Shown one piece after another: positions 1-8,557 of a stretch of 34,803 bases of DNA. Every line of letters begins with the position of its first letter. Positions within the stretch are counted from its first letter, which is position 1. Below the pieces are notes generated by a model. It was not told the DNA's origin, made no database searches, and saw nothing but the letters and a program-made list of their open reading frames with translations. The DNA lies in contig MU130362.1 of NCBI GenBank assembly GCA_015039465.1, positions 451,789 through 486,591 of the forward strand. The letters run 5' to 3'. Source of the DNA: Phlegmacium glaucopus (Eukaryota > Basidiomycota > Agaricomycetes > Agaricales > Cortinariaceae). The position numbers and the translations under genes were made by a program.

Positions 1-1129
1 TTGTTGTACGAATTCATTAGCTGTTCGGAATAGTTACGTATATATCAGTCCCGCACTAAGGTAACTTCCTATGTGGACCAAATTTTTACGGTTCTATAAA
101 CTAAGTCTAAGTCTAGAACTTTTAAATCGGGTACGTTGTTGTTGTGGTGTACCCCGTGTTTACCAAAGTTGTGTTATTTTTCAACGTCCTGGTTTCTTTA
201 AAAAACTGAAATACTCTAGACCTCGTCCAACTAGTACTCCGACTACGAGTACAAGTGGAAAACCTAAGGTACCATCTAAGAGAACCGCTGTTAAGTTGTA
301 AGAAAAACTAGGACGATTTGAAGGTGGACTCACCAGTTCGAATATAAATAAGGTTTCTCGAACTACTAGACGTGTCCGGTATCAACGTCGTTAGTGTCAC
401 GGGTATGTCAGAGATTGTGCCGTAGATCAGGGTTTGTGTAAAAATACATAAACTGTTTTTCTTGGTGGAGCCATTTATTTTTACAATTTATTATTAGACA
501 GTACATAATGTTTATATTTTATGGAAACATGGTTGTTGTTAAGGTAGATGATGTTGGTAACAATGTAAAAAATAAAGTTGTAAGTAAAGTCTGAGACTCA
601 AGACTTTACAACCTAATAACCTTGACCTAACACGTTGAAGTCGACGTCGACCTAATAGTTGTGGTTCATGTCGTCTTCCTAGTAATCCCAAATTTTAGTG
701 TAGACTACAACGAGCCATCCCGCTCAAGGTCAATGGAATACTTGGTCACAAACAACCAGATTCATAGTTGATAGCTATCATTATCAGAATCATCGCAAGA
801 CAGACACTCTTTGTCGTACTTGGTGTAATCCAGCTCCCACAGATGGGTCTGCTCCAAATCTGGTTATAACAGCAACAGCATCTGATGGTACTACTTATCA
901 GAAACGTGCATTCAATACTCAGGCATGTGAACAACTCAATGCATGGTTGGGTGGGTTTGAGTCAATTCTCAAGCGAATGACCCCTTCAAATTTTAATTGG
1001 TTTATACATGCAATGCTCTTTTATCATACAAGAAATGTTATCAAGCGACAAATAAATAAAAACAAAAAGAGACAAGCAGGAAAGTTGAATAATGATAGTG
1101 ATAGTGACAGTGATGATGGTGCTGAATAA
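1..1129 (+). pseudogene. KDZ (Kyakuja-Dileera-Zisupton) transposase, C-terminal part; first 730 bases written in mirror order
   Basis: Bases 731-1129 read forward as 132 codons plus stop with KDZ hallmarks: TTRFIVDSYHY, CRTWCNPAPTDGSAPNL, AFNTQACEQLNAWLGGFE, then an acidic Ser/Asp tail. Bases 1-730 make no sense forward or as reverse complement. Read from 730 down to 1 without complementing, they give the preceding part of the same family: a cysteine cluster (FCQIH...CRVRDC), LPWNPKGEHEHQPHDQ, FFGPATFYCVETICAPCG, VVVAWAKFSRSESESNILAF and SRPDYICIDKACRLLKHVV. The last mirrored codon (bases 3-1) joins CAA at 731 in the same frame. Within the mirrored part there is one frame change near base 500 (an in-frame TGA, or a small intron). 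KDZ proteins are DDE-type transposases of eukaryotic DNA transposons, common in basidiomycetes. The N-terminus lies outside the window. The family call is strong from recognised motifs; the mirror order is seen directly. Confidence 0.9.
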
Positions 1130-1239
1130 ATAAATAAATTGTACATACATGCACATGTAACAAAGGCTGAATACCAAAATAAATTGTATATACATACACA
1201 TATAACATTATATAATTGAACAGCTATTGAAATTCACAA

Positions 1240-1384
1240 AAGTCCGGTCAAAGTCCGGTCAGTGTCCGGCGGAAGTCCGGCGGAATCTGACCAGACATAC
1301 AGTCCGGTCATTTTTATACATCCACTGGACTTTGACCGGACTTCTACCGGAATTTCATCAGAGTCCAGCCGGACAACGTGGGGG
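1240..1384. repeat. GTCCGG-rich subterminal repeats, probable 3' end of the KDZ element
   Basis: A block about 110 nt after the transposase stop contains AGTCCGGTCA-like units on the plus strand (near 1242, 1252, 1263, 1273 and 1303) and the complementary form TGACCGGACT near 1332-1341, followed by AGTCCAGCCGGAC ending in CGTGGGGGA at about 1384. Clustered direct and inverted short repeats inside the terminus are usual for DNA transposons. The exact end and the 8-bp target duplication expected for KDZ elements cannot be fixed because the other end is outside the window. Confidence 0.55.
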
Positions 1385-2031
1385 ACTGTAAAATACACTG
1401 AGAGATAAATGAAAGAGGACCAGCAGGAGACATGTGGTATAGAGAGGCGATCAAGGAGCGATGGTAAATATATCAAAAATAAAGGAAACAAACTGTTTGA
1501 GGTAACCAAATAGAAATAAAAGAATATAAATGATCAGTGACCTAAAATACCCAATGGTGTTAAGGAACTTCTTGATCCAGTGATTGTTGCTGGATAGGAG
1601 CAACTGGTAGGGTAGCGACGACAATTTGACACAGAACGATTTGGTGTAGCGTAAGAGGGGCAGTGGACGTGCCTACAACTCTTAGACGAGTGAGCATTAC
1701 CAAATATGGAAAAAGCATGACTATACACGTGACCAATGGTGAAAGGGAGCGAAAGGGAGGCAGAACACATAATGTCGTCCGGGTACTGCCGGAAAAGGGG
1801 GCGATCGCACGAGCGAAATATAGCCAAGGCATTAGGAAGCTTCTGGGACAGTAGGGGCGATGACTGAATAGCCAGAGACTTATCTATGCAATAAAACAGC
1901 AAATAGTCGGTGTACAAGGCGACGTAGAGCGGTGTCGCTGCCAAAAATGCAAAAATCAAAGGCAGGGAACCAACATGTTCATCACCACAACATCAGGAGC
2001 GTGATGTTGCGGCTCCTGTTTATCAGGAACA
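1385..2031. other. Intergenic, no supported gene
   Basis: This lies between the KDZ element and the next gene. Open frames of up to 141 codons occur on the minus strand (1534-1959), but they show no recognisable motif and no second copy to support them. The segment just before 2032 presumably holds the promoter of the following gene. Confidence 0.5.
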
Positions 2032-2532
2032 ATGTCCTCCCATTTTGACGCCAAAGGTTTGTTTAATCTCTCAACTAAAAAAAACAACTATTGCTAACTT
2101 GACTCGGAATATATTTCTATGCTACCCAGTTAGCTTAAAAATCCTCTCGCAGGAATCACTCATTCTCAGTCTGCCTCAACATCAATTGTCTTAGGATCAA
2201 CATGGACCCCTCCCATCCACCCTATAGTTTCTACAGCCTCCATAATCGCCAACGCTGCCGCTCCCATGATGACAACACCAGCATCTTCCATCAATGATGT
2301 CCTGGTCAGGGAGCCTGTAGTACTACCAAATCAGAATGCAGATACCAGCGTCAAACAGTCCATGGTGAAGGCAACTACAAGAAAATCTGGGAAAATGAAG
2401 ACTTCAAAATCAACAACAGCTAGGTATTTATTCAATATTCAGTGTCTATTCACATGTATTCTAACATATCTCATTGATGTTTGCAAGGAACCTGTGTGCT
2501 ATCAATTGGCTCAAAAGCAATCCAAGGGGAAC

Positions 2533-3301
2533 TGTTACATTCCGTTATACGTTACTCCGGTCCAGCTCCATCGGAGCTGTTTCCAGTAGTCCGTACTCCG
2601 TACAGTGCCTTCCCTTATATCCCAAACTACTCTTCCTATGTTCAACTCCGAGACTTCTCTGTGTCATTCCGATTCCTCCGCCTATACTCCAAACCCGTTA
2701 TCACTTCTTTGCCACTACCACTATTCTTTGTCATCATCTTTCCCATCATCAGTCAGCACACCAGCCATGGATTATTCACCCAAGAATGCAGGACCTTTCC
2801 CGGGAGCAGAACGCAGCACTTATATTTATATTCTATATTTCGGTTGCAATTCCTTTTATATTTAAAGTACTCAAACTTGTATGTTTTCCCTTAGTTTGAA
2901 TATCAACTTAGTTCCCCTCCTCTTGTTTTCCCTCTAGCACACCAGCCATGGATTATTCACCCAAGAATGCAGGACCTTTCCCGGGAGCAGAACGCAGCAC
3001 TTATATTTATATTCTATATTTCGGTTGCAATTCCTTTTATATTTAAAGTACTCAAACTTGTATGTTTTCCCTTAGTTTGAATATCAACTTAGTTCCCCTC
3101 CTCTTGTTTTCCCTCTAAGTCACTGAGGTCTTCCGACTTGTTACTTACTTCTTCCGTTCCGAAATCAGGACACCTTAGGAGCTGGGCGGCACAGCACATA
3201 CGCTGAGGCCAACGTCCTTTCCGGGTTACTGTTCCGGTTCCGTTCCATCCATTCCGGAGTAACTCCGACGTGACTTCTTTCCTTTTGCTTTAAACTTAAC
3301 A
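2533..3301. mobile_element. Solo LTR (769 bp) with 5-bp target-site duplication GGAAC
   Basis: The segment begins TGTTA and ends TAACA, the TG...CA terminal inverted form of LTR retrotransposons. It is flanked by GGAAC at 2528-2532 and 3302-3306. It interrupts a coding exon whose frame is restored by precise removal. No gag-pol sequence is present, so it is a solo LTR left by LTR-LTR recombination. The LTR contains a perfect-looking internal 181-bp tandem duplication. The superfamily (Ty1/copia or Ty3/gypsy) cannot be told from the LTR alone. Confidence 0.85.
2755..3116. repeat. 181-bp tandem duplication inside the solo LTR
   Basis: Copies at 2755-2935 and 2936-3116 both begin AGCACACCAGCCATGG and end TTTTCCCTCT. 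I saw no difference between them by eye, so the duplication is recent or was copied inside an active element. Confidence 0.9.
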
Positions 3302-3486
3302 GGAACCTACAAAGAGTTTGCAAATTATTTTGACAGACTTCCGCAGGCTGAGCTTAAGGTCCGCTATATTTTTCCTGCATCTATCCACTTTGATACAATG
3401 TTAATGACTTTATTGATTTACCATCTGTCTAGATCTACCAAGCTCTCGAAGCCAATGCAGTGGGTAACATTGTACTTGAAGCTTGA

Positions 3487-4440
3487 AAGTATACTGTATC
3501 TCTGATTGTGAATCAAACAGAAAATGGCGAAAGCCGCTTCATGAGTCACATCAACTGGGACCACTGGCAAATAAGTGGCAGGGAGCGTGTTGATAGCTGG
3601 GCAAGAGGGTTTCAATCTATAGCTGTTTCCATATCATTTTAATTAGTTTTTTGCCGAATACCATCTAATTGCACCGAATCATATCTAATAAGATCGAGAG
3701 ACCAAAAAACAAAAGTGCCCCGAGTATTGAATTAGATGGAATTCGGGTTAATTCTATGATATTCTATTGTATTCTATTGTATTTGACTGGAAACTATTTT
3801 ATTTGATTCAACGTCGAATAAAATCGAATAATGTGTGTCATTTTGCAAATGCCATAGAATTAGATCGAATAAAATCGAAGGGTTCTATTTTATTCTATTT
3901 TATTCGATCTATTTTGGTGCTATTTTCGCTGGGTATAATTCACTATAGTTATGGTGACATGACTATAGGATACTATAATTTAGTGTGACATGACTATGAC
4001 ACACTATGGGAAATCCCCGAGTTTGCTGATGTACTATATGACACAGATATAAACTATGCAGCAAAGCAAGAAATTTTCAAGAAGATAGGAAATGGAAGTA
4101 GGCTCTGCGAAAGCTCCATCAAGGTAAACAATACGCAGATGTTCCACATTAGATTTGTATTCCAATACATAAAAGGAGAGCAAGCAATTTCGAAATTTTA
4201 AGGCCATTGAGCATCGGAAAACATAAAATTGTGCATTACATGAGCTTATTTCTATTGCATGACTACACCTTACTACCCCGGTAGTTATCACCAGACAACG
4301 AGATTCCGAAAAATCTAATCAACATTTGGACAAAAACAGGTATTCGTCAAAAGAGCACCAAGAAAGATTTGGGCCGTCAATGATCAGCGTTCGCCAGGTG
4401 CGACCAATGCAGTCGCCGCCGCAGATAAAGGGAGGAAATT
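3487..4440. other. AT-rich intergenic region with hairpin-forming sequence
   Basis: There is no supported gene. Bases about 3740-3915 are made of TATTCTATTGTATT and TCGAATAAAATCGAA-like words. A perfect 14-bp inverted repeat lies at 3862-3875 and 3897-3910. At 3945-4005 the phrase GTGACATGACTAT is repeated. From 4033 on, the sequence belongs to the tandem unit that recurs at 6543 and forms the 3' flank of the kinase-like gene. A degraded MITE is possible for 3650-3915, but no target duplication was found. Confidence 0.5.
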
Positions 4441-5901
4441 TTAATGGGCCACTGGTGCTGAGGACACTTTTCCCTCAGCAACTCCAGTGAGCCTATCGAA
4501 CAACCCCAACCAATCATATTCTCCTGGCGAGCTGCCGAATCCCTTTCGCTCCCAGCATTCCACAAATCGTGATTTCAAGAAGCTATAGTCTGGCACTTCA
4601 GCATATGCCAAGGTTCGAACGTCCTTCCAGTATTCAAGAAATGATGGATCCATATTACGGAAGAGCGTAGAGCCAGGCGTCGTCATTTTTATGCGCCAAA
4701 TATCATAGCAATGAGTGGAGTCCCAAGGTAGCGAGCCCTGGTAGAGAGCGGATACGAGATATCCGAGAGATTCCAAATCGTCACGATAAGATTGGGCTAT
4801 ATCATAGACCTTCAGCATTTTTGAAGCAAGCGTCGACGTATTATGGTAGTATGAAGACGCACTGAAATCATGATAACTGAGAGCACTCCAAAACCGTTTA
4901 TTTCCTGAAAATTCAGGACCACAAGAAAGCGGGATAGGAACATCACGGATAAATGAATATCCGAAATCAATCAAGTTCAAAGTCGAAGCAGCAGTTGCAT
5001 TGGAAGATGGAGAAGCTAGGCAGATATTTGCCGGCTTTATGCCATTGTATATGATTCCTCTTGAATGAAGCGTAGCACAGCGATCAAGCTTATAAAATGA
5101 GTGGGGATGAGGTGAAATTAGCATCCACGCCTTATGAATGACAGAGAAATCACGAACTATCTGAATGGCGAGAGCCAAAGTCATATGTTCATTAAACCGT
5201 TTATCTGGCATCAGTTCGTAGAGATCTTGCAATGAGGGGCCTAATTTTTCAAGTACCACACCGAATATCTGTGCATCGGGCTTCGCATTGGTTTCAATGT
5301 GACGGGGGAATCCCTTCATCGGCGAGACCGACAGAATGTTATACACCCTACTTTCCGTGACAAAGTCATCGTCATCATATTCATCGTCATCGACATCACA
5401 TTGCCTCCAAGCTTTGATGATCACCTCTCTAGGTTCTTTGCATCCACCAGTGCCACCAAAATCATATGCCACGAATACACCTCGATAGTCTAATATAGGT
5501 CAGTGACAGAAGAAGATCAGGTATACGACTAGACATGTACCGTGTTCAAGATCTAGGGAGTGGAAGACTCTATACGTTCTAAAGATTACCGATTTTCGGA
5601 TCAAGGTATAGATACTTGTATGATACTTGCGAGGACCATGGACCCGTAGATGAGAAGCATATCGATCGAGTTTCGCTGTACTTAGGAAAACCGCGTTCCA
5701 GTTTGCTGCTATGAGACGAAATTTATAGAACGCGTCGAAGGCTGCGGACTTGGCGATAGAAACACAGGGGTGCAATAAGGAGCAATGATGCTCCCCGGCT
5801 TGGATAGATTCATCAGACTCGAGGAAATCAGCATATAGAGATTGGAGAATTTGGTTGAGAACATCGTTTGTTAACGGGCTAGCTTCAGCTGGAGGATGCA
5901 T
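4441..5901 (-). CDS. F-box-like / casein kinase 1-like pseudokinase, copy 1
   Basis: Four exons on the minus strand fit in phase: 5901-5541, 5489-5158, 5088-4863 and 4796-4441, giving 424 aa. Residues about 8-75 look like an F-box (LTNDVLNQILQSL ... FRLIAANWNAVFLSTA). The rest follows CK1-family order: a degenerate glycine loop (AYDFGGTGG), VIIK with the beta-3 lysine, VVLEKLGPSLQDLY (CK1 has LLGPSLEDL), HSRGIIYNGIKPANI where CK1 has HRDIKPEN, LIDFG retained, then YRDDLESLGY and GSLPW as in CK1. Loss of the HRD aspartate (YNG) predicts little or no phosphotransfer. Introns 2 and 3 are 69 and 66 nt and happen to be stop-free and in frame, so a naive single ORF hides them. The start is taken at 5901; the longer N-terminus seen in copy 2 is frame-shifted here. 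Substrates are unknown. An SCF-linked scaffold role is inference. Confidence 0.75.
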
Positions 5902-6060
5902 AGAGGTCCTGCCTATAGAATTTCAGACGACCTAGGAGCCTCAGCGATAGATGAACCGGCGGTACTGGGTGGCAATGACAATGCCAAGTGACAAGTCAGG
6001 GTCAGTAGCCATGATGGTACAAATGAACCGATCACGTGTCAATATTACAGTGTTGGACAA

Positions 6061-6542
6061 TGGTCACAGAAGGGGTTAAAAGCATAAAATGCTCGAGCAA
6101 CGAGGGCAAGGGTTGTAAGAGCAAAGGGACTGATTATCGGAAGATAACGTCAAGCAGACTTATGCTGGCAGATTTACCAGGTGCCGAGCGCGCCGACGAT
6201 CACGTGCCATCTCCACTCTCAGTGGCTCCGGACGTGCCTAACTCTCGCCTTCACCTTTTCCTCACTGCTTTCATTAATGTGTGGCTAGCTTATATATAAC
6301 AAATAGATTGCAAATAAATCCCCTTTTTCAACTAGAAAGAGCCCTAACGAGTTGGTAAGATATAATATAGTCTTCAAACTCAGTTTATCAGGCTTTCCTT
6401 CAGATCAGAGCCTCAGAATAATGGAAATAATACTACGAAAGTGTCAATAAAGATGAAAGAGAAATAAGAGTACACATATCTCACCTCAGTCGTATGCAAA
6501 CCGACTGAGGTAACTACGAAAAGTAGATAGGTCTTTTATACT
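6061..6542. other. Spacer between the tandem units; one strong hairpin
   Basis: This is unique sequence with no recognised gene. An inverted repeat with 10-bp arms (ACCTCAGTCG, 6483-6492, and CGACTGAGGT, 6502-6511) and a 9-nt loop could form a hairpin. An 87-codon open frame at 6036-6299 has no family features. Confidence 0.5.
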
Positions 6543-6938
6543 ACTATACGACACAGATACAAACTAGGTAGCAAAGCAAGAAAATTTCAAGAAGATAAGA
6601 AATGGAAGCAAACCTTTGGCCGTCAAGGTAAACAATACGCAGATGTTCCACATTTGGTTTGTTATTCCAATACGGAAAAGAAAGAGAGCAAGCAACTTCG
6701 AAATTTTCAGGTCATTGAGCATCGGAAAACATAAAATTGTGCATTACATGAGCTTATTTCTATTGCATGACTACCCCAGTAGTTATCACCAGACAACGAG
6801 ATTCCGAAAAATCTAATCAACATTTGGACAAAAACAGGTATTCCTCAAAAGAGCACCAAGAAAGATTTGGGCCATCAATGATCAGCGTTCGCCAGGTGCG
6901 ACCAATGCAGTCGCCGCCGCAGATAAAGGGAGGAAATT

Positions 6939-8474
6939 TTAATGGGCCACTGGTGCTGAGGACACTTTTCCCTCAGCAACTCCAGTGAGCCTATCGAACA
7001 ACCCCAACCAATCATATTCTCCTGGCGAGCTGCCGAATCCCTTTCGCTCCCAGCATTCCACAAATCGTGATTTCAAGAAGCTATAGTCTGGCACTTCAGC
7101 ATACGCCAAGGTTCGAACGTCCTTCCAGTATTCAAGAAATGACGGATCCATATCACGGAAGAGTGTAGAGCCAGGCGTCGTCATTTGTATGCGCCAAATA
7201 TCATAGCAATGAGTGGAGTCCCAAGGTAGCGAGCCTTGATAGAGAGCGGATACGAGATATCCGAGAGATTCCAAATCGTCACGATAAGATTGGGCTATAT
7301 CATAGACCTTCAGAATCTTTGAAGCAAGCGTTGGCGCATTATGGTACTATGAAGGACGCACTGAAGTCATGATAACTGAGAGCACTCCAAAACCGTTTAT
7401 TCCCTGAAAATTCCTCACCACGAGAAAGCGGAATAGGGACACCACGGACAAACGAACAACCGAAATCAATCAAGTTCAAAGTCGAAGCAGCAGTTGCATC
7501 GGAAGACGGAGAAGCTAGGCAGATATTTGCCGGCTTTATGCCATTGTATATGATTCCTCTGGAATGAAGCGCAGCAAAGCGATCAAGCTTATAAAATGAG
7601 CGGGGACAAGGTGAAATTAGCATCCAGGCCTTATGAATGACAGAGAAATCACGAACTATCTGAATGGCAAGGGCCAAAGTCATCTTTTCATCAAATCGTT
7701 TATCTGGCATCAGTGCGAAGAGATCTTGCGATGAAGGCCCTAATTTTTCAAGTACCACACCGTATATCCGTAGACTGGGATCCGCATTGCTTTCAATGTG
7801 ACAAGGAAATCCCTTAATCGGCGAGACCGACAGAGTGCTATACACCTTACTTTCCGTGACAAAGTCATCGTCATAGGGTCGCCTCCAAGCTTTGATGATC
7901 ACCTCTCCAGGTTCTTTGCATCCACCAGCGCAGCCGAAATCATATGCCACAAATACACCTCGATAGTCTAATATTGTCAGTGACAGAAGTTGAGGTATAC
8001 CACTAGACATGTACCGTGTTCAAGGTCTAGAGAGTGGAAAACTCTATACCTTCTGAAGATTACCGATTTTCGGATCAAGGTATAGATACTCGTATGGTAG
8101 TTGCGAGGACCATGGACCCGTAGATGCGAACCATATCGATCGAGTTTCGCTGTACTTAGGAAAACCGCGTTCCAGTTGGCTGCTATGAGGCGAAATTTAT
8201 AAAACGCGTCGAAAGCTGCAGACTTGGCAATAGAAACACAGGGGTGCAATAAGGAGCAATGATGCTCTCCGGCTTGGATAGATTCATCAGACTCGAGGAA
8301 ATCAGCGTAGAGAGATTGGAGAATTTGGTTGAGAATATCGTTCGATAATCGCGTGACTTCAGCTTTGGAATGCATAGAGGGCTTTTCTACAGAGCTTTTA
8401 GACGACCTAGGACTCTCAACGATAGGTGAACCGGGGCTGGGCACTGGTGACACCAAGTCGCGGTCAGTAGCCAT
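6939..8474 (-). CDS. F-box-like / casein kinase 1-like pseudokinase, copy 2 (longer N-terminus)
   Basis: The four exons are 8474-8015, 7967-7657, 7587-7362 and 7294-6939. They total 1353 nt, giving 450 aa. The order matches copy 1: a Ser/Pro-rich N-terminus (MATDRDLVSPVPSPGSP), F-box-like RLSNDILNQILQSL ... AANWNAVFLS, VIIKAW lysine, LEKLGPSSQDLF, HSRGIIYNGIKPANI (HRD replaced by YNG), LIDFG and GSLPW. In continuous translation the gene appears broken near 7339. That break falls in the third intron, which is 67 nt here against 66 in copy 1; after splicing the frame is intact. Introns are 47, 69 and 67 nt, the second with a GTTCGT donor. The start sits in CATCATGGC. The gene ends in the same SSAPVAH tail as copy 1. 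The absent catalytic aspartate in both copies suggests a conserved non-catalytic role rather than simple decay (inference). Confidence 0.8.
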
Positions 8475-8557
8475 GATGGCTGAAACTACAAATGAACCGA
8501 TCACGTGTCAATGTTTCAGTGGTAGACCAAATAAACGACTGATCCGTAACTACCACA

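Larger units (their letters stand above)
2032..3486 (+). pseudogene. Small unknown gene (148 codons before insertion), third exon split by a solo LTR
   Basis: Four exons fit in phase: 2032-2056, 2153-2423, 2488-2532 continuing at 3307-3358, and 3433-3486 (TGA). All introns are GT-AG. The protein starts MSSHFDAK. A Ser/Thr/Ala-rich stretch with a short basic patch (TTRKSGKMKTSK) follows. The C-terminus then carries a conserved-looking motif of the type RNLCAINWLKSNPRGT / YKEFANYFDRLPQAEL and ends NIVLEA. The W...NP.GT..EF..Y...L pattern resembles an HMG-box-like or transposon-associated DNA-binding segment, but I do not recognise the family with certainty. The solo LTR at 2533-3301 separates GGAAC from its duplicate GGAAC. 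Removing the LTR plus one duplicate restores the frame exactly (Gly-Thr-Tyr). With the insert the frame runs into LTR sequence and stops at 2899, so the gene is probably dead or C-terminally altered. Confidence 0.7.
4033..8528. repeat. Direct tandem duplication, about 2.0 kb per unit, carrying the F-box/CK1-like gene
   Basis: Unit 1 spans about 4033-6060 and unit 2 about 6543-8528. Each starts at a TATATGACACAGAT-like sequence, contains the complete minus-strand gene, and ends shortly after the gene's start region at AACCGATCACGTGTCAAT. The spacer of about 480 bp (6061-6542) is not shared. Differences are scattered point changes and small indels, so the duplication is not brand new. Confidence 0.9.

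Noticed and set aside
71..301. 76-codon open frame on the plus strand
   Set aside because: It lies in the mirrored block; the real coding content is only seen reading backwards without complementing.
1..730. Natural inversion of part of the KDZ transposase
   Set aside because: The reverse complement gives no similarity; only the plain reversal does, which recombination cannot produce.
1534..1959. 141-codon minus-strand frame as a gene
   Set aside because: No motif, no paralogue, overlaps other open frames; composition is not convincing.
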